Positions 7,594 to 14,999 of a stretch of DNA of 64,000 nucleotides are shown piece by piece (the stretch's first letter is position 1; every line of letters begins with the position of its first letter). Position numbers and translations under genes: made by a program. The notes under the pieces were generated by a model that made no database searches, was not told where the DNA came from, and saw only the letters and a list, made by a program, of their open reading frames with translations. The DNA lies in assembly GCF_017811815.1 (NCBI RefSeq), contig NZ_JADKZI010000002.1:1-64000 (forward strand), written 5' to 3'. The stretch is from Flavonifractor sp. AGMB03687 (GTDB lineage Bacteria; Bacillota; Clostridia; Oscillospirales; Oscillospiraceae).

Positions 7594-7646
7594 AAGAAAT
7601 CGTCCTTTCCATTGATGGTTTTCGTCGTGCTCGTTTGCTGTGACAC

Positions 7647-7679
7647 TTTAGATACAGCCGGGGACTTGGAAATGTTGCA
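7647..7679 (-). promoter_or_regulatory. ECF-sigma-like promoter for the secreted/sigma/anti-sigma operon
   Basis: On the minus strand TGCAAC (7679-7674) is followed 17 bp later by a segment reading TGTATCTAAA. This resembles the AAC -35 and CGTCTA-like -10 of ECF promoters and suggests autoregulation. No sigma-A promoter is evident nearby. Confidence 0.5.
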
Positions 7680-7689
7680 GAAAAGGCAA

Positions 7690-7724
7690 AAAAAGACCGC
7701 TGCTTTTTTGCAGCGGTCTTTTCA
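7690..7724 (-). terminator. terminator after the XRE-linked small genes
   Basis: AAAAGACCGCTGC and its complement form a 13-bp stem around a 6-7 nt loop, with a T tract on the minus-strand side. It ends transcription coming from the 7732-8462 group. Confidence 0.85.
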
Positions 7725-7731
7725 CTTGGGG

Positions 7732-7971
7732 TCACAGGCGCAGCAGAATTTCCTCCCCGGAAGCAGTATGGACTTCCACCAGGGTCAGATGACGGCACTG
7801 TCTGCGCAGCTGCCGCAGCTGGCGGAGCAGGGCCGGCTGACTTTCCGGGGGTAGCGTCACATAGGGGCGGAGGGCACGCAGTGCGATGGCCAGGGCCAGA
7901 CGATTCAGAACCAGACAGGTGGGGAGGATCACATATAAATGAAGGTGGCCGGTCTTGATTTTAAGACGCAT
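7732..7971 (-). CDS. small protein coupled to the XRE/SHOCT-like genes, unknown function
   Basis: A 79-residue protein whose ATG directly follows the TAA of the upstream gene, so the two are translationally coupled. It opens with a strand-like MRLKIKTGHLHLYVILP, has a basic leucine-rich middle (LLRQLRQLRRQCRHL), and ends TLVEVHTASGEEILLRL. The end resembles the LVEVESSNGDTVEVVVE end of its neighbour, so both may belong to one fold family. No function can be given. Confidence 0.6.
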   Translation of the reverse strand: MRLKIKTGHLHLYVILPTCLVLNRLALAIALRALRPYVTLPPESQPALLRQLRQLRRQCRHLTLVEVHTASGEEILLRL

Positions 7972-8211
7972 TTATTCCACCACAACTTCCACCGTATCGC
8001 CGTTGCTGCTCTCCACCTCTACCAGCTTGCCGCAGGCCCCGCCCTCGATCAGCTCCAGCAGGGCGTTCAGGTCCAGCTGCCGGAGGATTTCACTGCCCCG
8101 GAATTGGGGGAGATCCAGCTTCAGCTGAGCGGCCATGCGGACCAGGGCAAGGGGAAGATTGACTTTTACCGTGTCGCCCTGCTCTGTGTGGACCCGGACG
8201 CGGAGAAACAT
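7972..8211 (-). CDS. SHOCT-like/YvlB-N-type domain, probably the detached C-terminus of the XRE gene
   Basis: The segment from MFLRVRVHTEQGDTVKVNLP to GACGKLVEVESSNGDTVEVV (79 residues from the ATG at 8211) matches the small domain seen in LiaX/YvlB-like proteins and at the end of some clostridial XRE regulators. It overlaps the XRE gene by 46 nt in the -1 frame and has no good ribosome site. If the T4 run at 8222-8225 (A4 on the coding strand) had one more base, the XRE frame would read straight into this one and give a single protein of about 160 residues. A frameshifted gene is therefore the better reading, with a coupled second gene as the alternative. Confidence 0.6.
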   Translation of the reverse strand: MFLRVRVHTEQGDTVKVNLPLALVRMAAQLKLDLPQFRGSEILRQLDLNALLELIEGGACGKLVEVESSNGDTVEVVVE

Positions 8212-8462
8212 CTGGTCTGCATTTTGCGGGCCTCGGGCGGCACATAGCGCACGTCGGTACGGGCTCCGCGCACCAGTTCGTCCAGGGAGACATGAAAATA
8301 ATCGGACAGGGCGATCAGGACAGACAGGTCCGGCGTACTCAGATCCGTTTCCCACTTGCTGACGGCCTGAGGCGAGACGCCCATCTGCGCTGCCAGCGCC
8401 TCCTGGGTAAGTTCCTCCCGTTTGCGGAGCTCCTGAATGCGGCTGCCGATGGATGCTTTCAT
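8166..8462 (-). CDS. XRE-family HTH transcriptional regulator, probably frameshifted
   Basis: Residues 5-62 form a Cro/C1-type helix-turn-helix: IGSRIQELRKREELTQEALA, then MGVSPQAVSKWETDLSTPDL and the YFHVSLDELVRG end. Beyond residue 80 the frame turns to non-conserved, low-complexity sequence and stops at 98, while the -1 frame continues with a conserved domain (7972-8211). The DNA-binding part is intact. The gene heads a three-member cluster ending at the terminator 7690-7724. Confidence 0.82.
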   Translation of the reverse strand: MKASIGSRIQELRKREELTQEALAAQMGVSPQAVSKWETDLSTPDLSVLIALSDYFHVSLDELVRGARTDVRYVPPEARKMQTRCFSASGSTQSRATR

Positions 8463-8593
8463 AAGGTTTCCTTCTTTCTGCAGGTCATTGGTCAGAGGTT
8501 ATTATATGGGTTCTGCAGAAAAAAGGGAAGGGAAAGGTGGTTGTCCTGCACAACTGACAGTAGAAAAGGAGCACAACCGGCGGTTGGATTCTG

Positions 8594-9349
8594 TCAGGGC
8601 GTCTGCTCCCAGCGGCAGCCCCGGGCCTGGCCGGTGATGGCGCCCATGCAGTCCAGAGCGTCCTCCTCGCCTACCTGTAAATCGGGGTAGGCCAGGCTGG
8701 GCGCCAGCAGCTTGGTGACACCACGGCGGCGGCACAGACGGCGGAGCATGACCTCATGATTGAGGATGTACACACCGTATTCCTGAGGTGTGGGGGGACG
8801 CTGGGCGCACAGCAGGACAGCGCCGGAGGGATAAACCGGCTCCATGCTGCTGTCGTTGAGAAGTACGGCGAAGTCGGCCTCCCGGGCAGCGGCGTCCACC
8901 TCCGGGATGAGGATGGCCCGGAGGGGCGGGGTGCCCGAGGCACCGGTGCTGTAGCAGAAGGTGCGCTTGACCGATACGGTGCCGATGGACTTGGCGCAGG
9001 CGGCGCTCATCAGGGCCAGCATCACCCCGGCGGTCCGCCGCCGCCGGGGCTCCATCCGCCGCAGCTCCAGCAGCAGGCGCAGCTCCTCGGGGGAGAGGAG
9101 GACCACGCCGTCCTGGCTGTTGGCAGTGACACAGCACTCCGGCGGCAGTTCATCGTCCAGCAGGTAGCGGATGGGGACCCGCAGGACCCGGGTGATGCGG
9201 TCCATGGGGCCCACTGCCGGATTCTTGGTCTGCCCGGACAGGATCTTGTTCAGGGTCCCCAGGGGGACGCCGGACAGCCGGGAGATATCCTCCGACGTTA
9301 AATGGCGCAGTTTTTTCATATATGCCAGCTTTTCCACCATCAGTGACAT
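8594..9349 (-). CDS. HTH/S24 (LexA-CI-like) transcriptional repressor, atypical catalytic base
   Basis: A 251-residue protein with an N-terminal XRE domain (residues 5-65, ending VPIRYLLDDE) and a C-terminal S24 peptidase-like domain (about 140-240). The nucleophile region NDSSMEPVYPSGAVLL has the expected serine. In LexA and CI the catalytic lysine lies in a TVKRL-type strand; here the matching strand reads VMLRRL, with arginine in place of lysine. Self-cleavage may therefore be lost. GGAGG stands before the ATG. It is divergent from a DUF6514 gene, a pairing seen in gut clostridia, with a 270-bp region between them that carries an inverted repeat. Confidence 0.8.
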   Translation of the reverse strand: MSLMVEKLAYMKKLRHLTSEDISRLSGVPLGTLNKILSGQTKNPAVGPMDRITRVLRVPIRYLLDDELPPECCVTANSQDGVVLLSPEELRLLLELRRMEPRRRRTAGVMLALMSAACAKSIGTVSVKRTFCYSTGASGTPPLRAILIPEVDAAAREADFAVLLNDSSMEPVYPSGAVLLCAQRPPTPQEYGVYILNHEVMLRRLCRRRGVTKLLAPSLAYPDLQVGEEDALDCMGAITGQARGCRWEQTP

Positions 9350-9371
9350 GGGCGCACCTCCAGAAAGACCG

Positions 9372-9403
9372 CCGACCGGATGCGGTTAAAAGACCGCGGT
9401 CGG
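9372..9403. promoter_or_regulatory. inverted repeat, candidate operator of the S24 repressor
   Basis: CCGACC and GGTCGG enclose a second inner pair GCGGT/ACCGC around TAAAAG. It lies 23 nt upstream of the repressor start and before the divergent promoter, a fitting place for autoregulation. Binding is inferred. Confidence 0.4.
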
Positions 9404-9425
9404 TGGACAAAATGGCCTGTGAGCA

Positions 9426-9454
9426 TTGACATTTTCCAGGGAATACATTATATA
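9426..9454 (+). promoter_or_regulatory. sigma-A promoter toward the DUF6514 gene
   Basis: TTGACA (9426-9431), 17-bp spacer, TATATA (9449-9454). It leaves a leader of about 160 nt before the DUF6514 start in which no clear hairpin is seen. Confidence 0.65.
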
Positions 9455-9619
9455 GAGTATGCGGAGGGGGAAAATACAAGATGTTGAAAGGGGGCGCGGT
9501 AAAGAGGGGATTTTTTGTGACAGATAGTATAGCACCTTTTTGAGAGGAAAAAGGGCGAAATTTGTCGCGAAACAGCGAAATCAAAACCAAATCCAGAAAA
9601 CTTGAGGAGAGAGGAAACC

Positions 9620-9826
9620 ATGAGCAACCACCACATGACGTACCATGTATATCTGGACAGGGCTTCCCGGCCTCAGATGTACGGCATTCGGGGACATAAC
9701 GGAATCTGCGTGGGGCGGATCTCCACAGACTTCCAGGAAGTCAATCGCCTGGCGGAGTGCTGCAACAGCGCGGGATTGTCCCCCATCCATCTTGCCGACG
9801 TCGTGGAAGATTTTCGGCGCTCCTGA
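9620..9826 (+). CDS. DUF6514 family protein
   Basis: A 68-residue protein with the DUF6514 pattern: a YGIRG strand, then GRISTDFQEVNRLAECCN and the closing LSPIHLADVVEDF. Members are small cytoplasmic proteins found next to S24-type regulators in clostridia; their function is unknown. The ATG at 9620 has GAGAGG seven bases upstream. It is divergent from the S24 repressor gene, which may control it, and is followed by its own terminator. Confidence 0.72.
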   Translation: MSNHHMTYHVYLDRASRPQMYGIRGHNGICVGRISTDFQEVNRLAECCNSAGLSPIHLADVVEDFRRS

Positions 9827-9912
9827 GGAGCGGAAAATAGACATAGCTACTTGACCGAAGCCATGGAATCAGGTAAACTGAAACCGGCAAAAGGCGATCA
9901 AGTCATGGAAAG

Positions 9913-9940
9913 GAAAAGCCACCCGCCCGGGTGGCTTTTT
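9913..9940 (+). terminator. terminator after DUF6514 gene
   Basis: AAAAGCCACCC and GGGTGGCTTTT pair around a 4-nt loop and are followed by T's. Confidence 0.88.
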
Positions 9941-9967
9941 CGTCGTGTTCAAAGGAGGCAACCAGTT

Positions 9968-11092
9968 ATGGAGCAAACGAAGCGCCCATTCTGGAAACGG
10001 GAGCCGGTGCTGTGCATCGCGGCGGTGTGTGCCGCGGCCTCTATGGCCCTCAATCTACCCTCGGCGGCCTATCTGAATTATATTGACTAGCGGGTGCTTA
10101 CCCTGCTGTTCTGTCTTATGGCGGTGGTGGCCGGTCTGCAGGAGTGCGGCGTCTTCGCGGTGCTGGCGCAGCGGCTGCTGGCGGGGGAGCGCAGAATGCG
10201 CTTTGTGACCCTGGCCCTGGTGCTGCTGCCCTTTTTCGTATCCATGCTGGTGACCAACGATGTGGCCCTCATTACCTTTGTGCCTTTCGCGGTGCTGGTG
10301 CTGGGGCTGATCGGGCGGATGGAGCGGCTGATTTATATTGTGGTGCTCCAGACCATTGCCGCCAACCTGGGCAGCATGGCTACCCCGGTGGGCAACCCCC
10401 AGAACCTGTATATCTACGCCAATTACGAGCTGAGTGCCGGGCAGTTCTTCTCCGCCATGGCGCCTCTTACCATTATCAGCCTGGTGGGGCTGGTGATTGC
10501 CTCCCTGTGCGTCAAGCCGGAGGGCATCCGGGTCACCTTTGCCGAGAAGGCGGAGATCCGCAGCCCCGGCCATCTGCTCCTGATGACCCTGCTCTTTGTA
10601 CTCTGCCTACTGTCGGTTTTCCGGGTGCTGCCCTATCTGGCCCTGCTGCCGGTGGTGCTGGCCGGTATGCTCATCTTTGACCGTGGCCTGTTCCGCAAGG
10701 TGGATTACGGACTGCTGGCCACCTTCTTCTGCTTCTTCCTCTTTGCGGGTAACGTGGGCGCCTGCGGCCCGGTGCGGGAGGTGCTGACCCAGATCATGGA
10801 GCAGAACACCGCCCTGGCGTCGGGCGTTTCCAGCCAGATCATCAGCAATGTGCCGGCGGCAGTGCTGCTCTCCGGCTTTACCACCGACTGGCACGGCCTG
10901 CTGCTGGGTACCAACATCGGCGGACTGGGCACCCCCATTGCCTCCCTGGCCAGTCTCATCTCTATGAAGGCCTATCTGAAGTCCCCCGGCGCCCGGCTGG
11001 GCCGCTATCTGCTGGTCTTCACCGTGGCAAACGTGGTTGCCCTGGCCATTTTGGTGGGCAGCGTGATGCTGATGGGGCTGATTTCGGCCTGA
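9968..11092 (+). pseudogene. SLC13/ArsB-type anion permease interrupted by an amber codon
   Basis: The reading frame from ATG 9968 (AAAGGAGG upstream) to the stop at 11090-11092 encodes a 374-residue membrane protein of the anion permease superfamily, with about ten helices and motifs such as MLVTNDVALITFVPF, ATPVGNPQNLYIY and NIGGLGTPIASLASL. Codon 41 is TAG, between NYID and RVLTLL. Relatives have tryptophan at this place, so TGG to TAG is the simplest cause. The truncated product would hold only one helix. A GTG two codons later could restart translation, but no ribosome site is seen. The remainder is intact, which suggests a recent change or an error. Confidence 0.82.
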
Positions 11093-11129
11093 GCGGTGTA
11101 TTTTGGTACAAATATGATGGGATTACAGC

Positions 11130-11158
11130 TTGTATTTAGGAATCAACCATAGTATAAT
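11130..11158 (+). promoter_or_regulatory. sigma-A promoter for the radical SAM/DUF2344 operon
   Basis: TTGTAT (11130-11135), 17-bp spacer, TATAAT (11153-11158). Confidence 0.7.
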
Positions 11159-11188
11159 AATATACTGCTTCTTTTGCGTAAAACAGCG

Positions 11189-11236
11189 GGCCGGGTGTGT
11201 CCGGCAGCTGTGTTGGCCGGATCAGCGGACCCGGCC
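11189..11236 (+). repeat. structured leader of the radical SAM operon
   Basis: GGCCGGGT (11189-11196) pairs with ACCCGGCC (11229-11236), and an inner TCCGGC/GCCGGA pair lies between. There is no T tract. It lies in the leader of about 100 nt before the radical SAM gene; its role is unknown. Confidence 0.4.
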
Positions 11237-11266
11237 GATATTCCATTAGAGAGGGTTCGGCATGAC

Positions 11267-13102
11267 ATGAATCGTACGTTGGAACATATCCTTCCCCGGG
11301 TGCAGAAGCCTGCCCGCTACACCGGCGGGGAGTACAATGCGGTGGTGAAGGACCGGCGCGAGGTGGATGTGCGCTATGCGCTCTGCTTCCCCGATACCTA
11401 TGAGATCGGCATGTCCAATCTGGGCATGCGTATCCTTTACGGCGTCATGAATGAGATGGATGGCGTCTGGTGCGAGCGGGTGTTCGCGCCCTGGGGCGAT
11501 ATGGAGGAGGAGATGCGCCGGGAGGGCATCCTGCTCTACGGCCTGGAGAGCGGCGACTCCATCGCGGATTTTGACCTGATCGGGTTCTCCCTGGGCTATG
11601 AGATGGCATATACCAATGTGCTCAATATGCTGGACCTGGCCGGGCTTCCCCTGCGCTCGGAGGAGCGGTACGGCCTGTCTCCCATTGTGATCGCCGGCGG
11701 TACCTGCGCCTACAATCCCGAGCCCCTGGCTCCCTTTGTGGATATCTTCGTCCTGGGCGAGGGCGAGGATGTGAGCGTGGAGATCATTCAGCTCTACCGC
11801 AAGGCCCGGGAGGAGTGCTGGAGCAAGGATGAGTTCCTGGCTGCTGCTGCCCAGATCCCCGGTCTGTATGTGCCCGCCCTCTATGATGTGACCTACCGTG
11901 CCGACGGTACCCTGGAGCAGGTGACTCCTAAGGAGGGGGCTCCTGCCGTGGTGACCAAGCGCATCGTGCAGGATTTTGACAAGAGCTACTTCCCGGTGAA
12001 GACCATTGTGCCCTCCACCGAGATTGTCCATGACCGGGTGATGCTGGAGCTCTTCCGGGGCTGCATCCGGGGCTGCCGGTTCTGCCAGGCGGGCTACGCC
12101 TACCGGCCGGTCCGGTCCCGTGACCCCGAGCTGCTGCTGCAGCAGGGCATTGAGGCCTGCAAGGATTCCGGCTATCAGGAGATGACCCTGTCCTCTCTGT
12201 CCACCAGCGATTACCGGCCCCTGGAGCACCTGTGCGACGGGCTGCTGGACTGGTGCGAGCCCAACCGGGTTTCCCTGTCCCTGCCCTCCCTGCGGGCGGA
12301 CAACTTCTCCCTGGGCCTGATGGAGCGGGTGCAGCACGTCCGCAAGTCCGGCCTGACCTTCGCTCCCGAGGCTGGCACCCAGCGACTGCGGGACGCCATC
12401 AACAAGAATGTCACCGAGGAGGACCTCCTCCGCTCCTGCCGCACCGCCTTTTCCGGCGGCTGGAGCAGCGTGAAGCTCTACTTCATGCTGGGCCTGCCAA
12501 CCGAGACCGACGAGGATGTGCTGGGTATCGCCGATCTGGCGGAGAAGGTATACAAGGCCTGGAAGGAGGTCACCCCCAACCCCAAACGGGGCGTGACCAT
12601 CACCGTGTCCACCGCCTGGTTTGTGCCCAAGCCCCACACTGCCTTCCAGTGGGAGCCCCAGATCACCATGGAGGAGTATCAGCGGCGGGTCAAGCTGCTG
12701 CGGGAGCACATGAAGGGCCGGTCCATCAAGTATAACTGGCACGACTCCCAGACCAGCTTCCTGGAGGCGGTCTTTGCTCGGGGTGACCGGAAGGTGGCCG
12801 ACGTCATTGAAACGGCCTGGCGGCAGGGTGCCAAGTTTGATGCCTGGAGCGAGTATTTTGACTTTGATCGCTGGATGGCGGCCTTTGAGGCCTGCGGCGT
12901 GGACCCGACCTTCTACGCCAACCGGACCCGGGAGCGGGACGAGCTGCTGCCCTGGGACGTGACCAGCGTGGGCGTGACCAAGAACTTCCTGTGGCGGGAG
13001 CGGGAGCGGGCCTATGAGGCAGTCATTACGCCGGACTGCCGGGTCCAGTGCACCGGCTGCGGTGCCAACAAGCTGTATCCGGGAGGAAAGTGTGATGCAT
13101 AG
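11267..13102 (+). CDS. TIGR03960 family B12-binding/radical SAM protein
   Basis: A 611-residue protein. The N-terminal part (to about 230) is a cobalamin-binding-like domain with SLGYEMAYTNVLNML and VIAGGTCAYNPEPL; the radical SAM domain follows, with CIRGCRFC as the CxxxCxxC iron-sulfur loop near residue 265. In many bacteria this family is fused to, or next to, the TIGR03936/DUF2344 protein, as here, where the following gene overlaps by 8 nt. The substrate is unknown; a link to RNA modification has been suggested from gene context. The ATG at 11267 has GAGAGGG upstream. The stop is TAG, which shows that TAG is a working stop codon in this genome. Confidence 0.9.
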   Translation: MNRTLEHILPRVQKPARYTGGEYNAVVKDRREVDVRYALCFPDTYEIGMSNLGMRILYGVMNEMDGVWCERVFAPWGDMEEEMRREGILLYGLESGDSIADFDLIGFSLGYEMAYTNVLNMLDLAGLPLRSEERYGLSPIVIAGGTCAYNPEPLAPFVDIFVLGEGEDVSVEIIQLYRKAREECWSKDEFLAAAAQIPGLYVPALYDVTYRADGTLEQVTPKEGAPAVVTKRIVQDFDKSYFPVKTIVPSTEIVHDRVMLELFRGCIRGCRFCQAGYAYRPVRSRDPELLLQQGIEACKDSGYQEMTLSSLSTSDYRPLEHLCDGLLDWCEPNRVSLSLPSLRADNFSLGLMERVQHVRKSGLTFAPEAGTQRLRDAINKNVTEEDLLRSCRTAFSGGWSSVKLYFMLGLPTETDEDVLGIADLAEKVYKAWKEVTPNPKRGVTITVSTAWFVPKPHTAFQWEPQITMEEYQRRVKLLREHMKGRSIKYNWHDSQTSFLEAVFARGDRKVADVIETAWRQGAKFDAWSEYFDFDRWMAAFEACGVDPTFYANRTRERDELLPWDVTSVGVTKNFLWRERERAYEAVITPDCRVQCTGCGANKLYPGGKCDA

Positions 13103-13754
13103 ACTGGCCTTTTCCAAGGCGGATACCGCCAAATTTATTTCCCACCTGGACCTGATGCGCACCTTCCAGCGCTCCTTCCTGCGGGCAGGCATCCACATCA
13201 AGCACACCGAGGGCTTTAATCCTCACGCCTTCGTGTCCATTCCGCTGCCTCTGTCGGTGGGTTACTCCAGCAGCTGCGAGGTGCTGGAGTGCCAGGTGCT
13301 GGACACCCCGCTGGAGGAGGTGCCCGCGCGCATGAACGCGGCCCTGCCCGCCGGAATCACCGTGCAGCGGTGCTATGAGGGTGTGCGGCCGGTGAAGGAG
13401 CTGTGCTACGTCAATTATATTGTGACCCTGGAGTATGAGGCAGGGGCCCCCTTTGGAGCCGAGTCTGCCATCCGGGGCCTGCTGAGCCGGGACAGCCTGG
13501 TGATGGAGAAGCGGAGCAAGAAGGCCAAGACCGGCAAGGTGGAGGTGGATCTCATCCCCCTCATTGCCCGGGCCACCGTGGAGGAGCGGCGGGATACCAT
13601 CGCTCTGGATCTGATCCTGAAGGCCCAGAACCCCGGCCTCAACCCGGAACTCATTGTGGCGGCCATCCGCACCTACTGCCCGGATGCTGCCCCTGATTAC
13701 GCGGTGTTCCACCGCCGGGCGGTGCTGGACGAGCAGTTCCAGCCCTGGGAATAA
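13095..13754 (+). CDS. TIGR03936 family/DUF2344 protein
   Basis: A 219-residue protein beginning MHRLAFSKADTAKFISHLDL and continuing with the family block FNPHAFVSIPLPLSVGY. It is the usual partner, often a fused C-terminal domain, of the radical SAM protein encoded just before it; the ATG lies 8 nt inside that gene, with GGGAGG upstream. The family is thought to bind RNA or act as an accessory subunit, but this is not established. A strong terminator follows. Confidence 0.88.
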   Translation: MHRLAFSKADTAKFISHLDLMRTFQRSFLRAGIHIKHTEGFNPHAFVSIPLPLSVGYSSSCEVLECQVLDTPLEEVPARMNAALPAGITVQRCYEGVRPVKELCYVNYIVTLEYEAGAPFGAESAIRGLLSRDSLVMEKRSKKAKTGKVEVDLIPLIARATVEERRDTIALDLILKAQNPGLNPELIVAAIRTYCPDAAPDYAVFHRRAVLDEQFQPWE

Positions 13755-13763
13755 GAAATCCTG

Positions 13764-13802
13764 GAAACAGACCTTTCGCCTTTGGCGGAAGGTCTGTTTT
13801 TT
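13764..13802 (+). terminator. terminator after DUF2344 gene
   Basis: AAACAGACCTT-TCGCC pairs with GGCGGA-AGGTCTGTTT around a 3-nt loop and is followed by T's. Confidence 0.88.
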
Positions 13803-13838
13803 ATGGCGAGAGGCGGCGTATTTTGGGAGAATCATTGA

Positions 13839-13867
13839 TTGACAAGGAAAGGGCATGGGACTAAAAT
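13839..13867 (+). promoter_or_regulatory. sigma-A promoter for lrgAB
   Basis: TTGACA (13839-13844), 17-bp spacer, TAAAAT (13862-13867). Confidence 0.78.
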
Positions 13868-13877
13868 GAGGTCTGTT

Positions 13878-13897
13878 GGGCTGACAGAAGTCAGCCC
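13878..13897 (+). repeat. 5'-terminal hairpin of the lrgAB transcript
   Basis: GGGCTGAC and GTCAGCCC form a perfect 8-bp stem with loop AGAA. It begins only a few bases after the predicted start near 13874 and has no T tract, so it may protect the mRNA 5' end rather than terminate. Confidence 0.5.
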
Positions 13898-13924
13898 GGA
13901 AACCCTTGAGCGAGGCGATACACA

Positions 13925-14290
13925 ATGAAACTACTCTGTCAAGTGGGCGTGATCTTCGGGGTGTGCTGGATCAGCCAGATCCTGGAGAGCCTGCTGCCCA
14001 TCCCCTTCCCGGCCAGCGTCATCGGCATGGTGCTGCTCTTTATCCTGCTGGCCACCGGTGTGCTCAAGTTGGAGCACGTACGGGAAAAGGCGGACTTCCT
14101 GCTGGCCAACATGGCATTCTTCTTTTTGCCGGCCGGCGTCAGCGTGATGAACTATTTTGATGTGCTGGGCAGCGCCTTTGTGCCCCTGCTGGTCATCTGC
14201 CTGGTGACTACGGTGCTGGTGTTCGGCGCCACTGCCCTGAGCATCAAGTTTACCCTGCGTCTGATGGAGAGGGGGAAGAAACATGGCTGA
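13925..14290 (+). CDS. lrgA: CidA/LrgA family holin-like membrane protein
   Basis: A 121-residue protein with four predicted helices and the LrgA blocks LPIPFPASVIGMVLLFILL and FLLANMAFFFLPAGVSVM. LrgA/CidA proteins are holin-like and, with LrgB, affect murein hydrolase export, cell lysis and, in some species, pyruvate or overflow metabolite movement. The lrgB gene overlaps its end by 8 nt. The choice between Lrg and Cid cannot be made from sequence. Confidence 0.9.
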   Translation: MKLLCQVGVIFGVCWISQILESLLPIPFPASVIGMVLLFILLATGVLKLEHVREKADFLLANMAFFFLPAGVSVMNYFDVLGSAFVPLLVICLVTTVLVFGATALSIKFTLRLMERGKKHG

Positions 14291-14963
14291 GTGGACCAAT
14301 TCGCCCTTCTTCGGGGTGGCCCTCAGTGTGGTCGCCTTCTGGATCGGTGTTCAGCTGCAGAAAAAGACGGGGCTGGTGGCCTGCAACCCGCTGCTGGTGT
14401 CGGTAATCCTAGTCATTGGCGTTCTGCTGGCGCTGCGCATTCCCTATGAGAACTACGACCAGGGCGGCAGCCTCATCAACCTGTTCTTGTCTCCGGCCAC
14501 AGCTTGTCTGGCGGTAGCCATCTACAGCAAGGTACGGCTGCTGAAGGAGAACTGGCTGCCCATCTTGGTGGGATGTGTGGTGGGTTCCCTGGTGTCCATG
14601 GGCAGCGTGCTGGGCCTGTGCCGCCTCTTCCGGCTGGACGAGGCCATGACGGCCTCCCTGCTGCCCAAGTCGGTGACCACCCCCATCGCCGTCAGTGTGT
14701 CCCAGGCCCACGGCGGCATCCCCTCCATCACCGTGGTGGCGGTTATCCTCACCGGCATCATGGGCAGCATTTTGGCGCCCATGCTCATCCGGCTATTCCG
14801 GGTCAAGGACCCCATTACGGCGGGCCTGGCCATCGGGGCCTGCTCCCACGCGGTGGGTACCTCCAAGGCCCTGGAGCTGGGGGAGACGGAGGGCGCCATG
14901 AGCGGCCTGGCCATCGGTGTGTGCGGCCTGGTCACCGTGATCTTCTCTCTGGTTCTAATGTAA
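14283..14963 (+). CDS. lrgB: LrgB/CidB family membrane protein
   Basis: A 226-residue protein with about seven helices and the LrgB family blocks LLPKSVTTPIAVSVSQAHGG and IGACSHAVGTSKALELGE. It works with the LrgA protein encoded immediately before it; the 8-nt overlap implies coupled translation. A bidirectional terminator begins at its stop codon. Confidence 0.92.
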   Translation: MAEWTNSPFFGVALSVVAFWIGVQLQKKTGLVACNPLLVSVILVIGVLLALRIPYENYDQGGSLINLFLSPATACLAVAIYSKVRLLKENWLPILVGCVVGSLVSMGSVLGLCRLFRLDEAMTASLLPKSVTTPIAVSVSQAHGGIPSITVVAVILTGIMGSILAPMLIRLFRVKDPITAGLAIGACSHAVGTSKALELGETEGAMSGLAIGVCGLVTVIFSLVLM

Positions 14964-14999
14964 AAAAAGACGTGCTGCTTATGCAGCACGTCTTTTTTT
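14963..14999. terminator. bidirectional terminator between lrgB and the DUF308 gene
   Basis: AAAAAAAGACGTGCTGC and its complement form a 17-bp stem with a TTAT loop, giving T tracts on both strands for the convergent genes. Confidence 0.92.

Noticed and set aside
8594-9826. Prophage immunity region, suggested by the S24 repressor and divergent small gene.
   Set aside because: No integrase, attachment site or structural phage genes are nearby, and DUF6514 pairing is chromosomal in clostridia.
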